From NCBI GenBank assembly GCA_037975125.1, contig CM075862.1, forward strand, positions 58,402,779 through 58,466,778: 64,000 bases of DNA, written 5' to 3'. Position 1 is the first letter of the stretch. Every line of letters starts with the position of its first letter. The notes under the pieces are model-generated. The model did no database searches. It was not told the DNA's origin and worked only from the letters and a program-made list of their open reading frames with translations. The position numbers were made by a program, and so were the translations under genes. Positions 23,846-35,960 of the stretch are shown here, piece after piece. The DNA is from Latrodectus hesperus. Its lineage: Eukaryota; Arthropoda; Arachnida; Araneae; Theridiidae.

Positions 23846-24921
23846 AGTCTATTTTTGAAATTATATTATTTAGTTCTCTATCATAAATTGGGTATCTTTT
23901 GTCTTTTGCTCCATGATCTATTTTGTATTTGGTTTTGAATCTATCATTATGATCCATACAGTTGCAGCATTTAGTATCATTCCCATATTTGTCTTCGTTA
24001 TGTTTATTTCCACAACTACCACATCTTTTTTAATTTTGACAGACTTTAGCAAAGTGGCCATATTTTAGGTATTTGTAGCATTGTACTACTCTGATATACT
24101 CTCTGAATCTGACCGCTGTTCAACCCAAGTAGAATCTCTTTTTATCTTTAATCTTTGGATAGTCCTTACTTTTTACACTTAATATCCAATTATTCCCGTA
24201 TTTACCATTGAATTTATACAGGACCTCCAGTCCAAAATCTTCTTCTAAGTTGTTTTGTTGTTTTATCTTGTGAACTATTTTTTCTTTTTCTATATCTTTG
24301 TCTACGTCATATATTATTATCCTTGGTTTTCTTTTATTAGGTTTAGTTGCTATTAATTCCTCTTCTTTATCTTGATTTTTAATTTTATTGTGTGTCATCA
24401 AAAATCATTATTGTGTCTATGTCCTCTGCTGTATTCGTTTCTATTATTATTCCTCCTTTCCTAATGGTTCTTGTTTTATTTACATTGACTTTTACTTTTG
24501 ATGGATCTATCAAGCTTTTGACTAATTTTCTTGTACCTTCCGAGGTATTACCTTCCTTATTGGGCTATACTATTAATATGTTATTTTTTCTTTGTCTTGA
24601 TCTGTCTCTGTTTTCTTTAGTTTTAGAGTGCAATTGTAAAATTTGATCTAAGCCAGTTACTTGTTGCACTACCTCAGCATATGATTTAGCTGTCCTAATT
24701 TGAGCTTTGAGTTATGAAATTTCCTGCACCTGATTCATTACTATTTTCATCAGATAGCTAACTCCATCTCTTATCTTCGCTTGTGATGTTAATATTAATT
24801 TGCTGTTGGCTATTATCGTTTGAAGGTCTTTTTCAAGATCAAAAATAACATTTAATCTTTCATTTAAATCAGAACTCAGAATTGAGGTATCTCCATCTTG
24901 GAGAGATGGTACTTCCGTCAT
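23835..24921 (-). pseudogene. LINE ORF1 (gag-like nucleic-acid-binding protein), broken
   Basis: The frame opens MTEVPSLQDGD and predicts a short helical segment, then AEVV. After in-frame stops comes NTSEGTRKLVKSLIDPSKVK and later GGIIIETNTAEDID. After a frameshift near 24392 it reads KPRIIIYDVDKDIEKE and NWILSVKSKDYPKI. This order matches gag-like ORF1 proteins of R1/LOA-type LINEs. A zinc-knuckle region follows (CYKYLKYGHFAKVC, about 24065-24025, with the second Cys changed to Tyr; then CGSCGNKH and TKCCNC). Stops fall near 24711, 24553 and 24118, the last replacing a probable Trp. The product would bind element RNA in the ribonucleoprotein particle. Its last 11 nt overlap the ORF2 start. 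Confidence 0.82.
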
Positions 24922-25380
24922 AATGGTGTCTATTTTCTAAACTTTAGCACACCTGACAAATTAAATATAAACAATTTAAGACAAAATAAATTGGCACACT
25001 CGACCAAAAATATTTTTTAAATTATAGTAAAATTAGAACAAAAGCAGTGTCCCCTCCGCCTACGTTAGCCACCGATGTTATTGGTGTTACTAGGAGCCAC
25101 CAACGTCAAGGTGTAGGTCGGAGTGAGAAGAGATTTGAATTACGAAATCTAATTCACAATCACTTAATATTACTCTTTTCCTGGAATAGACTCTAGGCTA
25201 TTGTTCCGGGAATTACAAAGATACATATCTAAACTTTCAAATCTCTTGGGACTGTGTGGCTCCCTTTTTGGCTGATATTTGGGCTGATCGCACGGACCTG
25301 TTCCGGCGACGTATCTTTCAAGTGTCTGCCTTATCAACTGTATCAGTTATGGTTCCTTGGATCGTACCTTTATCATACAA

Positions 25381-25984
25381 TAAAAAAGTTATAACTGTAC
25401 ATTGAATAGCTCTGTAAGATGAAACAAGAAAAGTTTAATAAATTATTGTTTGATTATTTAAATTATTCGCAAGATCAAAATAACAACCAATGTAGATGGG
25501 GTATTCTTTCAAAATATACATATAAAACCAACATTCAGAATTTCAGTATTTTTAAAACCCTTATGTTTTTGTAGTCTTAAAGCAAATTGCTCTACAGCAT
25601 AAATATTGAATCATAGCAACTTGTTAAATTTTGATTTAAATAATAAATGCAATAAAAATGTAATTCTTCCTAAATCAGCATATAAGAACTCATATCCAAT
25701 GCACATACTTCCATAAATTTATAAACTCCTCATTAATATTAATTATATAGTTTCATTAAAATGTTTCATTTACATAAACAAACATCCAATATTAATTTCA
25801 TAAATACTGTCTCAAATGACATTTTTTATATTATGAAAGACAGTTTATACAAATCAAAAATCTTAATAGTCCATTGATCATTGTCAGAACTATACTTATT
25901 ACCGTATTTACAATATCTCTGAAAATTTGCTGAAATAAAACAATTACATAAATTACGTGGTATAATTCAATATTTGGTATTTTT
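25381..25984. other. A+T-rich non-coding stretch
   Basis: No feature recognised between the presumed LINE 5' end and the next SINE. Confidence 0.4.
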
Positions 25985-25996
25985 AAAACTTTTCAT

Positions 25997-26277
25997 ACCG
26001 CCCACCCTGTCTAGTGGTCAGAGTGTCTGACTGTGGATAAGGAGTCCTGGGTTCAAATCCCAGTATGGGCATGAATGTACTATCTCTCTCTGCCTATCCT
26101 ATCCTTGTTCTTCATTTGTATGAATGGGCTGAGAATGTTTGCCTACCCTATAAATGGGTACCTATAGCATGTGTGTACTGAAGAAGTTGGACTCCACACC
26201 AAAATATGGTTCAGTTGGAAAATTGGAGCAGCGCACCCCATAATGCCAGTCTAGCTTGGCTGGCGCAAGTCCACAAC
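25997..26277 (+). mobile_element. tRNA-derived SINE (plus strand) with 12-bp target-site duplication
   Basis: The head has A box TGTCTAGTGGTCAG (26009) and B box GGGTTCAAATCCC (26050), resembling an Asp/Glu/His-type tRNA. A ~200-bp tRNA-unrelated body follows. The element is flanked by AAAACTTTTCAT (25985-25996) and AAAATTTTTCAT (26278-26289), one mismatch in 12. Its body shares motifs with the 59.6-kb SINE (GAATGGGCTGAG or GAATGAGGCCCACC, then TATAAA-GGGT), so the two probably belong to related families with different tRNA heads. It is a retroposon, not a tRNA gene. Confidence 0.87.
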
Positions 26278-26415
26278 AAAATTTTTCATGCTATAAATAT
26301 TTTATGTTTTTTTTATTATTTGCATGCAAGTGCTTGTTTATGTATACTTAAATTTGACTTATTTTTTTCACCACTTATAATAAGTTATTATTTTAAAAAT
26401 TGCAGTGCATATATA

Positions 26416-26620
26416 AAGTATATACGCACTGTTTAATCCTTTTTATAACCCATCATATTCTTTAATATTGTTTTAAACTTGTTACTCCCGATATATATAT
26501 TTGTTTAACAAGAACACACAGTATATATGCACTGTATAAACCTTTTTAAAATCCATCATATTCTTTAATATTGTTTTAAAGTTGCTACTGCCTATATATA
26601 TTTGTTTAATAAGAACACTG
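26416..26620. repeat. 103-bp tandem duplication downstream of the SINE
   Basis: CATCATATTCTTTAATATTG occurs at 26451 and 26554. The flanking TATATACGCACTG/TATATATGCACTG and ATATTTGTTTAA segments keep the same 103-bp offset. The two copies are well conserved, more recent than most repeats here. Confidence 0.85.
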
Positions 26621-29600
26621 TTAAAGTATTTCAAATTATTTTTTACGTTTCATATTCAAGTACTTTTAACCTTCTGTCTTTTGCTTATTTGTAATTTATT
26701 GTAAATAGAGTAGTTGGTTATTAATAAATGCAATGATCAATTAATAATAAATGTAATTGTAATCAATGAATAAAGTTATGAATATTTTATAAGTAATTTT
26801 AGTAAGCAACAGAATTTAATCTTGGTGATCAATCAATAATTTCCTTGGTTTTATCATTTTAGTTTTACACATGATACATTACATAACTTTTTTTTTACCA
26901 AGTTTCCTTCATTCTCTTTTGACATATGCATTAAAACATAACATCGTTTCAATTTTATAAAAATCACAGCTTTCAGTTTAAAATGATTCAAGTGCATGTA
27001 ATTACCAAGAAATACAATTTTAATGAAAATTATCTTATGATATTTTTGGATTAAAATATTTTATCTGAAAAGTTGAAGTGTTTGTCCAACATTTGTATTC
27101 TTTTTATCAATATTTTTTGTTTTTCAGAGAAATTAAAAAATATATTAGGTATAAAGTAATGTGATTAGATAAAAAAGACTATGTATTTTAAAAACTGCCT
27201 TCAAAAATATGTTTATACTTGACTGCATACATAATTATCTGGAATAATTATGACAAAAATTACAAAATATGTTATATAAAAAATAAAGCCTATATTCTGA
27301 AAAAGTTTGAAAAATTTAGAAAAGTGCAAAATTAGTTCGTAATAACTAACACATATTTTAGTTAAATATTTTTATTATTAATCTTATTTTTTTACATATT
27401 ATCTGATATACACTAATATTCTATTATCTACTATACTTATAAGTAAAAGTCTTCAACTAAAACGTCACAAAATTTATGTGTTTATGAGGTCAGATGTATT
27501 GTAATCAATATCAGAGTACATGTCAAGTACTGTTCAGACGAAAAATATTATAATGGCAAACTAATTTAATCTTAATAACAATTTTAATCTGCTTACTACA
27601 AGATTCAAAATGGCAAATAAATAATTCGTATTACACAGCAATATTATTATTATATATAATTGCACATATAAAAATGTAACAGCGTACATATTGGTAAATC
27701 TTTTCTAAATTTTTATATTTTAGGTTTTATATATGAATAAATATCATTTTTAGTATTATGAAGAAAGAACGAATAAAGTTATTAATATATTTTTTATTTA
27801 TTTTATGTTTTTAAAAAATAATAAAAAATATTTTAAGTGAAAAAATATTTAATATATTTCATGCAATTTTATGTATTTTCATTGAAGAAGAGAGAATTTA
27901 TTTTTTCATTAAAGAAAAAAATATTAATCAACCTGGTAAATGTTGAATTTTGACACCAGTTTCATTAACTCTAAATATTTCATATCCTGTCAAAATAAAC
28001 ATTATTATTTCCTTTAGAATTTTTTCATATTCCTCAGTTTTACTTGAATTGAAGATTTAAAATTAAATATTTTTATAAAACAGAAATTTTACGTGTTATT
28101 ATAATGTAGAAGGAGAAAACGCAAAATTAAATCTAACAAAAATATATATAAATCCCTTTATTAATAATTAAATTTTCACATTTGTTCTATTTCGTTTAAT
28201 GTATTTTGTACCTTACATATAATATTATGTGTTCAATAATATAATATAATAATATAATAACAAGAACATAGTTTATGTTTGTTTTGTATGGCTTGATAAA
28301 ATATCCTTTTCAATAATTATATTGCTTATATATTATAATTTAAAATATTTCAAAGAAAATAACGGTGGACATTTCTTTAAAACAATCGTTTTAAATAATC
28401 TTCTTACTATCAAAATGTATTCTGAAAAGATTTTTAAGTGTCATAATTAAATTTAATGAAATAAATTCAAATAATACATATTTATTGACTTGAAATTTTT
28501 TTCTGTGTGAGAATGTAATAAATGTGAATGTTTAATGAAAATAAAACGTATATGAAACATAATGATGCAATAATAATTTATTCTATCTTAATATACATAC
28601 ACATAATTCTACATATGATAGTTAACAATAATAAATTTATAGTTGAAGTGAAACATTAAACTTTGAAAATATCTTGTGGAGCCCCTAATACACAAGTCAT
28701 CTTCAAAGTAAGAGTATTTCAATAATAAAAATACATGCTTAATGAACATTTAGAAATATTTATAAGCATTAGCACATATAAATGATTTAAGTTATGCTAG
28801 AATTCATACATTGTTATATTGCAGTTTACAATGTTCTCAGTTTATAAACTTAAGCAATAATTTATAAATATTATACATTATTTAGATATTACATTTAGAC
28901 ACATCAAAAATTAACAAAGGAGTACATAATTTGTGTACTAAAATGTTATTGATTTCATCATTAGTGAAATTTAGAGGAAAAATAATAAATATAGCATGAA
29001 TGTAAAATAGATCTAAAACAACTTTTGGTTAAAACATATTTAATAAATGCAAAAATATTATTAATGTATAACACACATCCTCGAATTAGGTATAGAATCA
29101 AAATTTTGAAATAAATTGCGTATCATTCATCAAAAACTCGATTTATTAAATTAAAATTAAATTTTGAAATACATAGGCATATATAATAGGTAAGACAATT
29201 TTTAACTTTAAATTAAAAATACTATTGAAATAAGTGATTTCAAGAGTTTTAAAATTATTACGCCATAAATTGCTACATCTAATACATTTTCATACGATTT
29301 GTTGAGCCCCTTCATCATTAGTCATTCAGTATGACGAGTGATATTTTCAAATGAAAGGTGCTTAATTATCAAGAGAAGTTACATTCATAAAATTGAGTAG
29401 CTATATTCTTAAAATATTTTATATTTCTAGTGATATATTTCCATTTGATGTATATTATCTAACATATTTTTACATATTATATAAAATGCATAACTTATGA
29501 TTATTGCATTATATATTATCTATATACTTTTTACAGTATCATTTATAACAATTCAGTATATAATTCTACCCAAAACACATTTATATAATACCTATAAAGA

Positions 29601-29935
29601 CATTTAGTTACAAATATATTTCATATCACAACTTTTAAAATTATATTTAACAAAAGGTTTTGGAAAAGTTGGTGCATTGTGTTAAAAATTTGAGTTAAAA
29701 TTGCAGTGTACGTCATGTAGTAAAATAAGGTTCCCATTTACATCTTTAAATATCAGTGTATTGTATAAACCATATAAAAATTTACTTCATCTAAGTTTAT
29801 TTATATGCATGAGCTCAATTTTTATGTGTTCAACATCGTTAAATCTGTGGTAAAACAAACGAAAAAAAATCAAAATAATTCTGTTGTAAAACTCTATAAA
29901 TATTTGTTCGATTTCTTTAATAAAAATTTTAAAGT
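26621..29935. other. A+T-rich stretch on the 3' side of the receptor gene
   Basis: No exon or transposon recognised. The part nearest 30033 is probably the 3' UTR of the allatostatin receptor transcript, whose extent cannot be fixed from sequence alone. Confidence 0.45.
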
Positions 29936-29941
29936 TTTATT
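29936..29941 (-). terminator. Candidate polyadenylation signal AATAAA
   Basis: AATAAA on the minus strand about 92 nt beyond the receptor stop codon. In DNA this A+T-rich the hexamer is common by chance, so usage is unproven. Confidence 0.35.
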
Positions 29942-30033
29942 TTAAAATAATTTTTAAACAAAAACATTTGTACTTTTCCAAATCTTACTTTAACAAATAC
30001 TTATTTAAAAAAATGCTGTTGTAATGGATTATT

Positions 30034-31239
30034 TCACAATATATCATTCATTTTAGTTGTTTTTGTTGCACATGTGCCTGTATCGCGGTCATTTCTTTCA
30101 TACTGTGTCCGGTTTGGGTGGTTGTGCCTTGGATTACAGTAAATTACCTTTCTGAAAGCTTTCCGAAAGTTATCGGAGAGAAAAGCATATAAAATGGGAT
30201 TCACACATGAATTCATGTAAGCTAAAATATGTGACGCAATCTGAATGACAATATTCACTGGGTTGAGTTCATATGCACTCACACTCTTTAAGACTAACAC
30301 GATTTGAATTGGACACCAGCAACATGCAAAGATAACCACCACGACAACTACCATTCTTGTTACTCTCTTTTTAGATTTAACGCTTTCTGCACTCATGCGA
30401 CCACCAGGAGCAACACCAAACCACAGTCTTTTTAGCATTAGCATATATAAGCAGAATATAAGCCCCAAAGGTATGATGTATGAAGAAAGGAAGAAACAAA
30501 TTTGAAAAGCTGCATAATTATAGCCGTCGGTTGCCAAAAAAACACAGACAGAGTACTCAGTGTATGCAAACATGTATGTCAATTCACCATGACTCATGAG
30601 AGCGGGAACGCAGCATACAAATATAGTGATCCACATAAGAGAAATTGCAATGTAAGCATTTTGCTCTGTTCTTATAGACATTGAAGTTACAGGATGAACA
30701 ACTGCCAAAAATCTATCCAAAGACATAAGTACAAGTGTATATATACTGGCATAAGCACAAACAATAACCAAATACTGAACTACTCTGCACCAAACATCCC
30801 CAAATGGCCAGTATGGCAGAGCGTAATCCCAAGCAGTGAAAGGAACGCAGAATACAATGAAAAGGAGATCAGCTATGGCTAAATTTATAATTAGTAAATT
30901 GGTTGTAGAGCGCATTTGAGGATTACAAGTGACAACAATAACAACAAGTGCATTGCCAAATAATCCAACTACAACTATAACACCAAAAAGTATAGGAACA
31001 ACAATACTTAAAATGTGCTCCATTGCAAATGCATCGCTGTAATCATGTCTTCCATAGTCATAAGAATCCGATAAATTAGCACATTCTACTGTATTGTTTA
31101 TTAATGTTCCATTGCAAAGAATGGATGTTGGTGAGCTGGTATTTGTAATTTTTACTAGGTTTGTAATATCTTCAAATTCTGCTAATGTCGGTGTTTCTTG
31201 TATTTCAGCATCGATATCAAAATATTCTCTTAAACCCAT
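30034..31239 (-). CDS. AstA-R: Allatostatin-A receptor (galanin-like class A GPCR)
   Basis: A complete 401-residue seven-transmembrane receptor without introns in its coding part. The N-terminus (1-74) has four N-glycosylation sequons (N33, N43, N48, N55). TM1 (about 75-104) carries GN, and TM2 LAIADLLF with Asp124. C151 and C232 form the usual extracellular disulfide pair. TM3 ends in DRF (175-177) and runs into LAVVHPVTSMSIRTE, typical of allatostatin-A/galanin-type receptors. TM6 has CWCP (307-310) and TM7 NPILY (347-351); helix 8 follows, with a possible palmitoylation Cys368. APGGRMSAESVKSKKRVTRM is the third intracellular loop. It should bind FGLamide allatostatins at the plasma membrane and couple to G proteins; in arthropods this pathway affects feeding, gut motility and, in some, juvenile hormone. 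The start has A at -3 and G at +4. Transposon remnants on both sides are unrelated. Confidence 0.93.
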   Translation of the reverse strand: MGLREYFDIDAEIQETPTLAEFEDITNLVKITNTSSPTSILCNGTLINNTVECANLSDSYDYGRHDYSDAFAMEHILSIVVPILFGVIVVVGLFGNALVVIVVTCNPQMRSTTNLLIINLAIADLLFIVFCVPFTAWDYALPYWPFGDVWCRVVQYLVIVCAYASIYTLVLMSLDRFLAVVHPVTSMSIRTEQNAYIAISLMWITIFVCCVPALMSHGELTYMFAYTEYSVCVFLATDGYNYAAFQICFFLSSYIIPLGLIFCLYMLMLKRLWFGVAPGGRMSAESVKSKKRVTRMVVVVVVIFACCWCPIQIVLVLKSVSAYELNPVNIVIQIASHILAYMNSCVNPILYAFLSDNFRKAFRKVIYCNPRHNHPNRTQYERNDRDTGTCATKTTKMNDIL

Positions 31240-31251
31240 GGTTGTTTTTCA

Positions 31252-31253
31252 CT
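31252..31253 (-). promoter_or_regulatory. Candidate splice acceptor just upstream of the receptor start codon
   Basis: On the minus strand GTGTTTTTGTAG ends 12 nt before the ATG, giving a pyrimidine-rich tract and AG. A 5' UTR exon further upstream could be spliced here. The donor was not identified. Confidence 0.45.
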
Positions 31254-34200
31254 ACAAAAACACTTATGAAAGCAATATAGGAAAACAATTCTTCTTAGTA
31301 CATATTGTTATGTGGAATTTAATAAAAAAGTTGAAGATGTCTAATTTATCGAATGAAAAATTTAGATTGTAAAACATAAATTATAATCCATAGAAAAATT
31401 GTAATCATAGATAATCATAGAAAATATTAAACATAAACGTAATTTCTTGCATAATCTAATGGAAAATTTAACATCAATTATATTTACATGGAAATAAATA
31501 CACAATATTTATTGAGATTTTATGTGCATATATTTATCTCAGTACAATTAAAAAGTAAATTAGATCAAGTTACATAGTGATAACCATGCCATAAGAGGAT
31601 AATTTGTACAGAACATTATGATAGAAAATAGTTTCTGCGAAATGTCGTCTCCAATGGTTCTGAAACATAAAAAAATATGTTAGTATGTGATGAAATTGTA
31701 ACTTAGAAGAAATAAAACACCAATACCTTTCATGATATGCAATTTAAATTTAAATTTACAATAAAGATAGAACATTGCAAGAATTTAAAATTCATTAAAA
31801 TGAATTTTCATTTAAATAATTTGGTGTAAGATCAGATCATAATTCAATTAAAAACTCACAAAATAAATACTGTACATTTGAAAATAATTTAAAATTTAAA
31901 AGAAGAAGGTACAAATTAGTATTCTAAATTTTTACTATCAAACTTTTATGTATTCATTAAGTATTAATTTTTTTAATGATTTCAAAATATTTTAAAATTT
32001 ATGTCAATACTAAAATGAACTATGTAATAAACTTTTTATTATTTTGTATTATAAGTTACTTTTTTAACTGTCATTGATCAAGAGAAGTTATTTTACAATT
32101 TAACGTTAGAGTAAATTTGTGTCTTTTTTTTAATTCGAGAAAAATTAGCTTTATATTTCTTAACATAAGTTATATAGATTATTTCTATTTTTTGATAAGA
32201 CCTTTTATTCTTTATCGATATAAAAGATTTAATGATTATAATAAAAGTAATTTTAGTATTTAAAACGCTAACTCACATAAAGCTTCCAAACAGATCTGAA
32301 AAGCAACTTTTGATTACAATCTGAATCTCTGACGTATAAAAGATTGTTATAATTATAATTATTTGAATATAATATGCAATCACATTGAATATACATTTAC
32401 TAAATTTTGTTGACAATATTGCTTGAAAAATTACTTACATAATTTTTAAAAATAAATTAAACAAAGTACATGCTTTTCATTGCAATTACCATCATATTTG
32501 TCTTTTCCATGTGTTGAAATTAATTCATTCTTTTTGCATTTTTTCACGATTTTCACACGTAGTTCATCCTTAATCACAGATAATAATGTGTTTTTACCAT
32601 AGCATACAGCTCATTTTATTGACAGATCTTTTTTTCTTTTTCTATTATTTTTTGCATTTTTTAAGATGCGATTTTGTGTATTTTTTATATAAATGATCGC
32701 GTTTAATTTTGGTTCAGATATATTTTTTGTACTCATGGCTTAGCGATTCTAAAAGAGAGTGTTTCTTATATTATAATGGACATTTAGAAGACATTTTTTT
32801 TCTCTAGTGCACGAATAAAATGTACTGGTTGAGAAAGAATACGGCCGCGAAAAGATGTCCATTAAACAGTGGGGAAAGACTTTTTTACATCCTAAACTAA
32901 TTAAATATTCAGTTGTCTGAGGAACCCATTACCTTTGATCACTTTTTTAGTAAGAAATGCATTAGCAGGCCCTATGGAACAGCAAAGTACTTTTGATAAC
33001 AATGTATAATGATAGGAAAAAAAGCGCATTTTTCATTATTGCTTTCAATGTATCCCAGGAAAAATAATTGTAACATGTTATTATCTATTCATTGAGATAT
33101 ACAATTGATGAACCTAATAAAAAGTAGAACTATTTCTTATTTCTAAAAAATTTTCCAACATCTAGGGGAAATAAGAATAAATTATTTGTAGAAATCAATT
33201 AGAAATTTATATCATCTATAAATAGGCGATGATGGTCAATTTCTTCAAATGATATATTTGTTCTGTAACATCTCTATATTAAAATTAAGCTTGCAATTTT
33301 AATTAAAGACAGCAGCATGTAAAACGATCTTAAGTTTAAGAAATGCTTATCGACTTGATTAGTATTGTAAATATACCTAAAGAACATAAGGTACTTGCAT
33401 AAAATATTTTGGTACTAATTATATTTTTAGTTGTTTCTCATTATCCATTTTTATAAACCAAAATTCTGTAACCCAATTAAAAATTTCATTTATAAACCTA
33501 CATGTACAAATATTATGTGTATCTTATTGCATAATCCATTATTGTTCTGAACTATCTATTATTATTTCAATTGAAAGTAATGCATATGTGTAGGATTAGA
33601 ATAGTAATATTTTTTAAAAATTTCCCCATATCCATAAAATGTTTTAGAATTAAAAAGTTTCTGAATGCAATATCTATTAATAGAATACAAATATATGCTG
33701 GTGGATTCTATTGATAATGGGGTTATAAATACGAATTAATTTTTAACACATTAATAGGTTGACCAATTCCTTTCATCCAATTACGATGTACCCAAAAGTA
33801 ATAAAAAAATCAAGTAACAAATAAAAAATAGTTGAAGTGAGCGATGGAAATAAAATGATTGAATTTAATATCAAATTTATTGATTTCATTGTAACTGAAG
33901 TTAACTATATAATTCCATAATCATATTTTTTGACACTGAGAATGTGAAAATTTGCTCCAATAATAAAGTTGGTAAAATACTGAGAATAGTGTCGAATCTT
34001 TCATTTTGCTGATAGATTAATGACATTCTCTGTGATTCAAATGGGTAATTTGAATTTTTTTAAATATATAAAGTCATTTTCTCATTTGGGCGAAATTCAA
34101 TCTTGTTTGCTTTTGGAATGATGAAAGGAAACATTAGGAGACTCTCAAGCTAACTGATTTTATTAAGACAAAAATCGAGATCTGTAGGTATAATTTTAAA

Positions 34201-34951
34201 GTGAAGTCAGTTTCTTTAAAATTATATGTATCGATTTATATACTTATTTATATTTCTTTGTGATGATAGATATTTTAAAAGTCTTGAAATAATTAAAATA
34301 GGCAGATTTTAACAAAAAGTATAGATTTGGTTATCACACTTATGCAGAGTAATTGAATTTGTAATTTTAAAATAGTTTTAGTGTCTTCTCCCAGTGAAAT
34401 ACCTAAAAGGCGTTAAGTTCATAACGAGATTACACATAGTTTTATAAATTTTTAATATCTCATTAAACATAAAAAACTAGATGTTTAACTGTTTTAAGTA
34501 ACTGTAAAAAATTATTTCAATATTATGCAAAATTTTGAATAATTTCGAATCAAATATAGAGTTAGGATCTCAAAGTTGAAACAAAATTAAGATATTTAAA
34601 ATTATATGAACCAATTACTCATATTGTATATGATGCATTTTTGAAACTAATTTTATTAAAGTTAAAAGGTATGATTTTTTTTAAGAATATTTATTATGTC
34701 ATGCATTTTTATTTTATAATTTTGCTGTGGATTTTAAGTTGAGAGTTTCAATATTTTTTTAAGTTAATGTTATTTAGTATATAAATTAGCGTATCAAAGT
34801 AACTATGCTTATAAAATATATAAATGTTGTTTTAATTTTCTATACAAATACTGCATTAAAAATGGAAATTTCCTTCCTAGTAATACGAATTAAACTTTTT
34901 AGGGCAAATTAAATAAAACTATGATCAAATAAAATTATACTAATGAAGAAA
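31254..34951. other. A+T-rich stretch upstream of the receptor gene
   Basis: Presumably holds the receptor's 5' UTR exon or exons, intron and promoter, but I cannot place them. No other gene or transposon is recognised. A short less A+T-rich patch lies at about 32810-32890. Confidence 0.4.
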
Positions 34952-34984
34952 TACACATTCCAGTCACATTAATGTTACGACGTG

Positions 34985-35960
34985 TCAACAGCCAGAACAC
35001 CGTTCATGGACTGCTGCAAGACGTGCAGGAAGAGATTCGAATAGGTTTTTGAAATTGTTCACTATATGTTGAGCCATGCTGACTTCAAAGATTGGACCAG
35101 CTGTGCTTGATGGGACCAGAGTGTGAGGATCCATGCCATGGACAACCCGATCAAGTTTATCCTACAAATTCTTGATTGAATTTAATTCAGGTAAGATTAC
35201 TAGTAAGGGTAATGGAGAACTCTTCCTTATGTTCTTCAAACCAAGCACATACAATGCTTCTCTATGACACTTCACATTGTCCTGCTGGTAGATGCCATCA
35301 TAATGAGGATAAACAATGGACATATAAGGTTGGCCAAGGTCTGCAAGGACAGATGCGCATGTTTATAGATTCATTGTATCTTCCACATTGATGAATGATA
35401 CCAGAGCATACCTGAAAAATATTTTCTAGACCATAATGTTCCTGACTCCAGCCTGGAGCGTTTTGGCAATGGTTGCAAAGTGTTTGGTTTTAGAGTTTTC
35501 TCGTCGTATACGTCAACGTCCAATAATCCGATGGTGAATAAAACATGATTTATCTGATAACACTACTTGTCGCTACTCAGGGAACGTCCAAATGCTGTTC
35601 CCACGAACAAATTTCAGCCTTCTTCACCGATGAATAACAATCGGCATAGGTGCAGAAATCAGGTATTTGCTTTGGAGGATCAGAAGTATCAAAGTTCGCT
35701 GAACTGTAGTGTGAATCCTTTTCATCCACAACTCTTTCCTGATGGATCCACTTAGATCCCTTATCATGGATACTTTTTAGACCCTTTTTTTTTATCTCTG
35801 AGGTGAGTTGTTACAGCTAGCACGTCTTTTCTCCAGAACGCATCAATCCTGCCGTCGTTCACCTCGCCATCAACAGCCTGAGGTGCATCACATACTGATT
35901 TTGTACAGTTATATTTTGTCATGCACTGTACATTTTTACCACAATGGCATATGAACAATT
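34985..35960 (-). pseudogene. Tc1-like transposase pseudogene
   Basis: On the minus strand the reading, with stops, includes SIRKELWMKRIHTTVQRTL (the V-S-TVRR-L helix region). RGNSIWTFPE then precedes VVLSDKSCFIHHRIIGR, the WSDES block with the first catalytic Asp followed by Lys instead of Glu. RNIMV follows (GSVMVWG). GIYQQDNVKCHREAL is the second catalytic block (QQDNA-CH), and LPELNSIKNL corresponds to SPDLNPIEHLW. It ends in FESLPARLAAVHERCSGC. Order and spacing match a ~340-residue Tc1 transposase, which would cut and paste the element at TA sites. At least four stops and a frameshift make it inactive. N-terminal DNA-binding similarity above about 35790 is weak. Confidence 0.83.

Larger units (their letters stand above)
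23256..25380 (-). mobile_element. R1/LOA-like non-LTR retrotransposon, 5' part only
   Basis: On the minus strand the order is a presumed 5' UTR (about 25380 to 24922), ORF1 (gag-like, 24921-23835) and the start of ORF2 (endonuclease, from 23845). The ORF2 segment stops after an internal 81-bp tandem duplication. The reverse transcriptase, RNase H and 3' UTR are all missing. Most dead LINE copies lose the 5' end, so loss of the 3' end points to a later deletion or rearrangement near 23250. ORF1 carries stops and a frameshift, and the second duplicated segment of ORF2 starts with a stop. Confidence 0.85.

Noticed and set aside
23286..24646. Plus-strand frames of 128 and 84 codons
   Set aside because: Antisense shadows of LINE ORF1 and ORF2 on the minus strand.
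26009..26070. Possible Asp/Glu/His-type tRNA gene
   Set aside because: The tRNA-like part runs directly into a ~200-bp body and the whole unit is flanked by a target duplication.
30502..31372. Plus-strand frames opposite the receptor gene
   Set aside because: Antisense shadows of the allatostatin receptor coding sequence.
35176..35755. Plus-strand frames of 71 and 62 codons
   Set aside because: Antisense shadows of the minus-strand Tc1-like transposase, which shows the motif order in its own frames.
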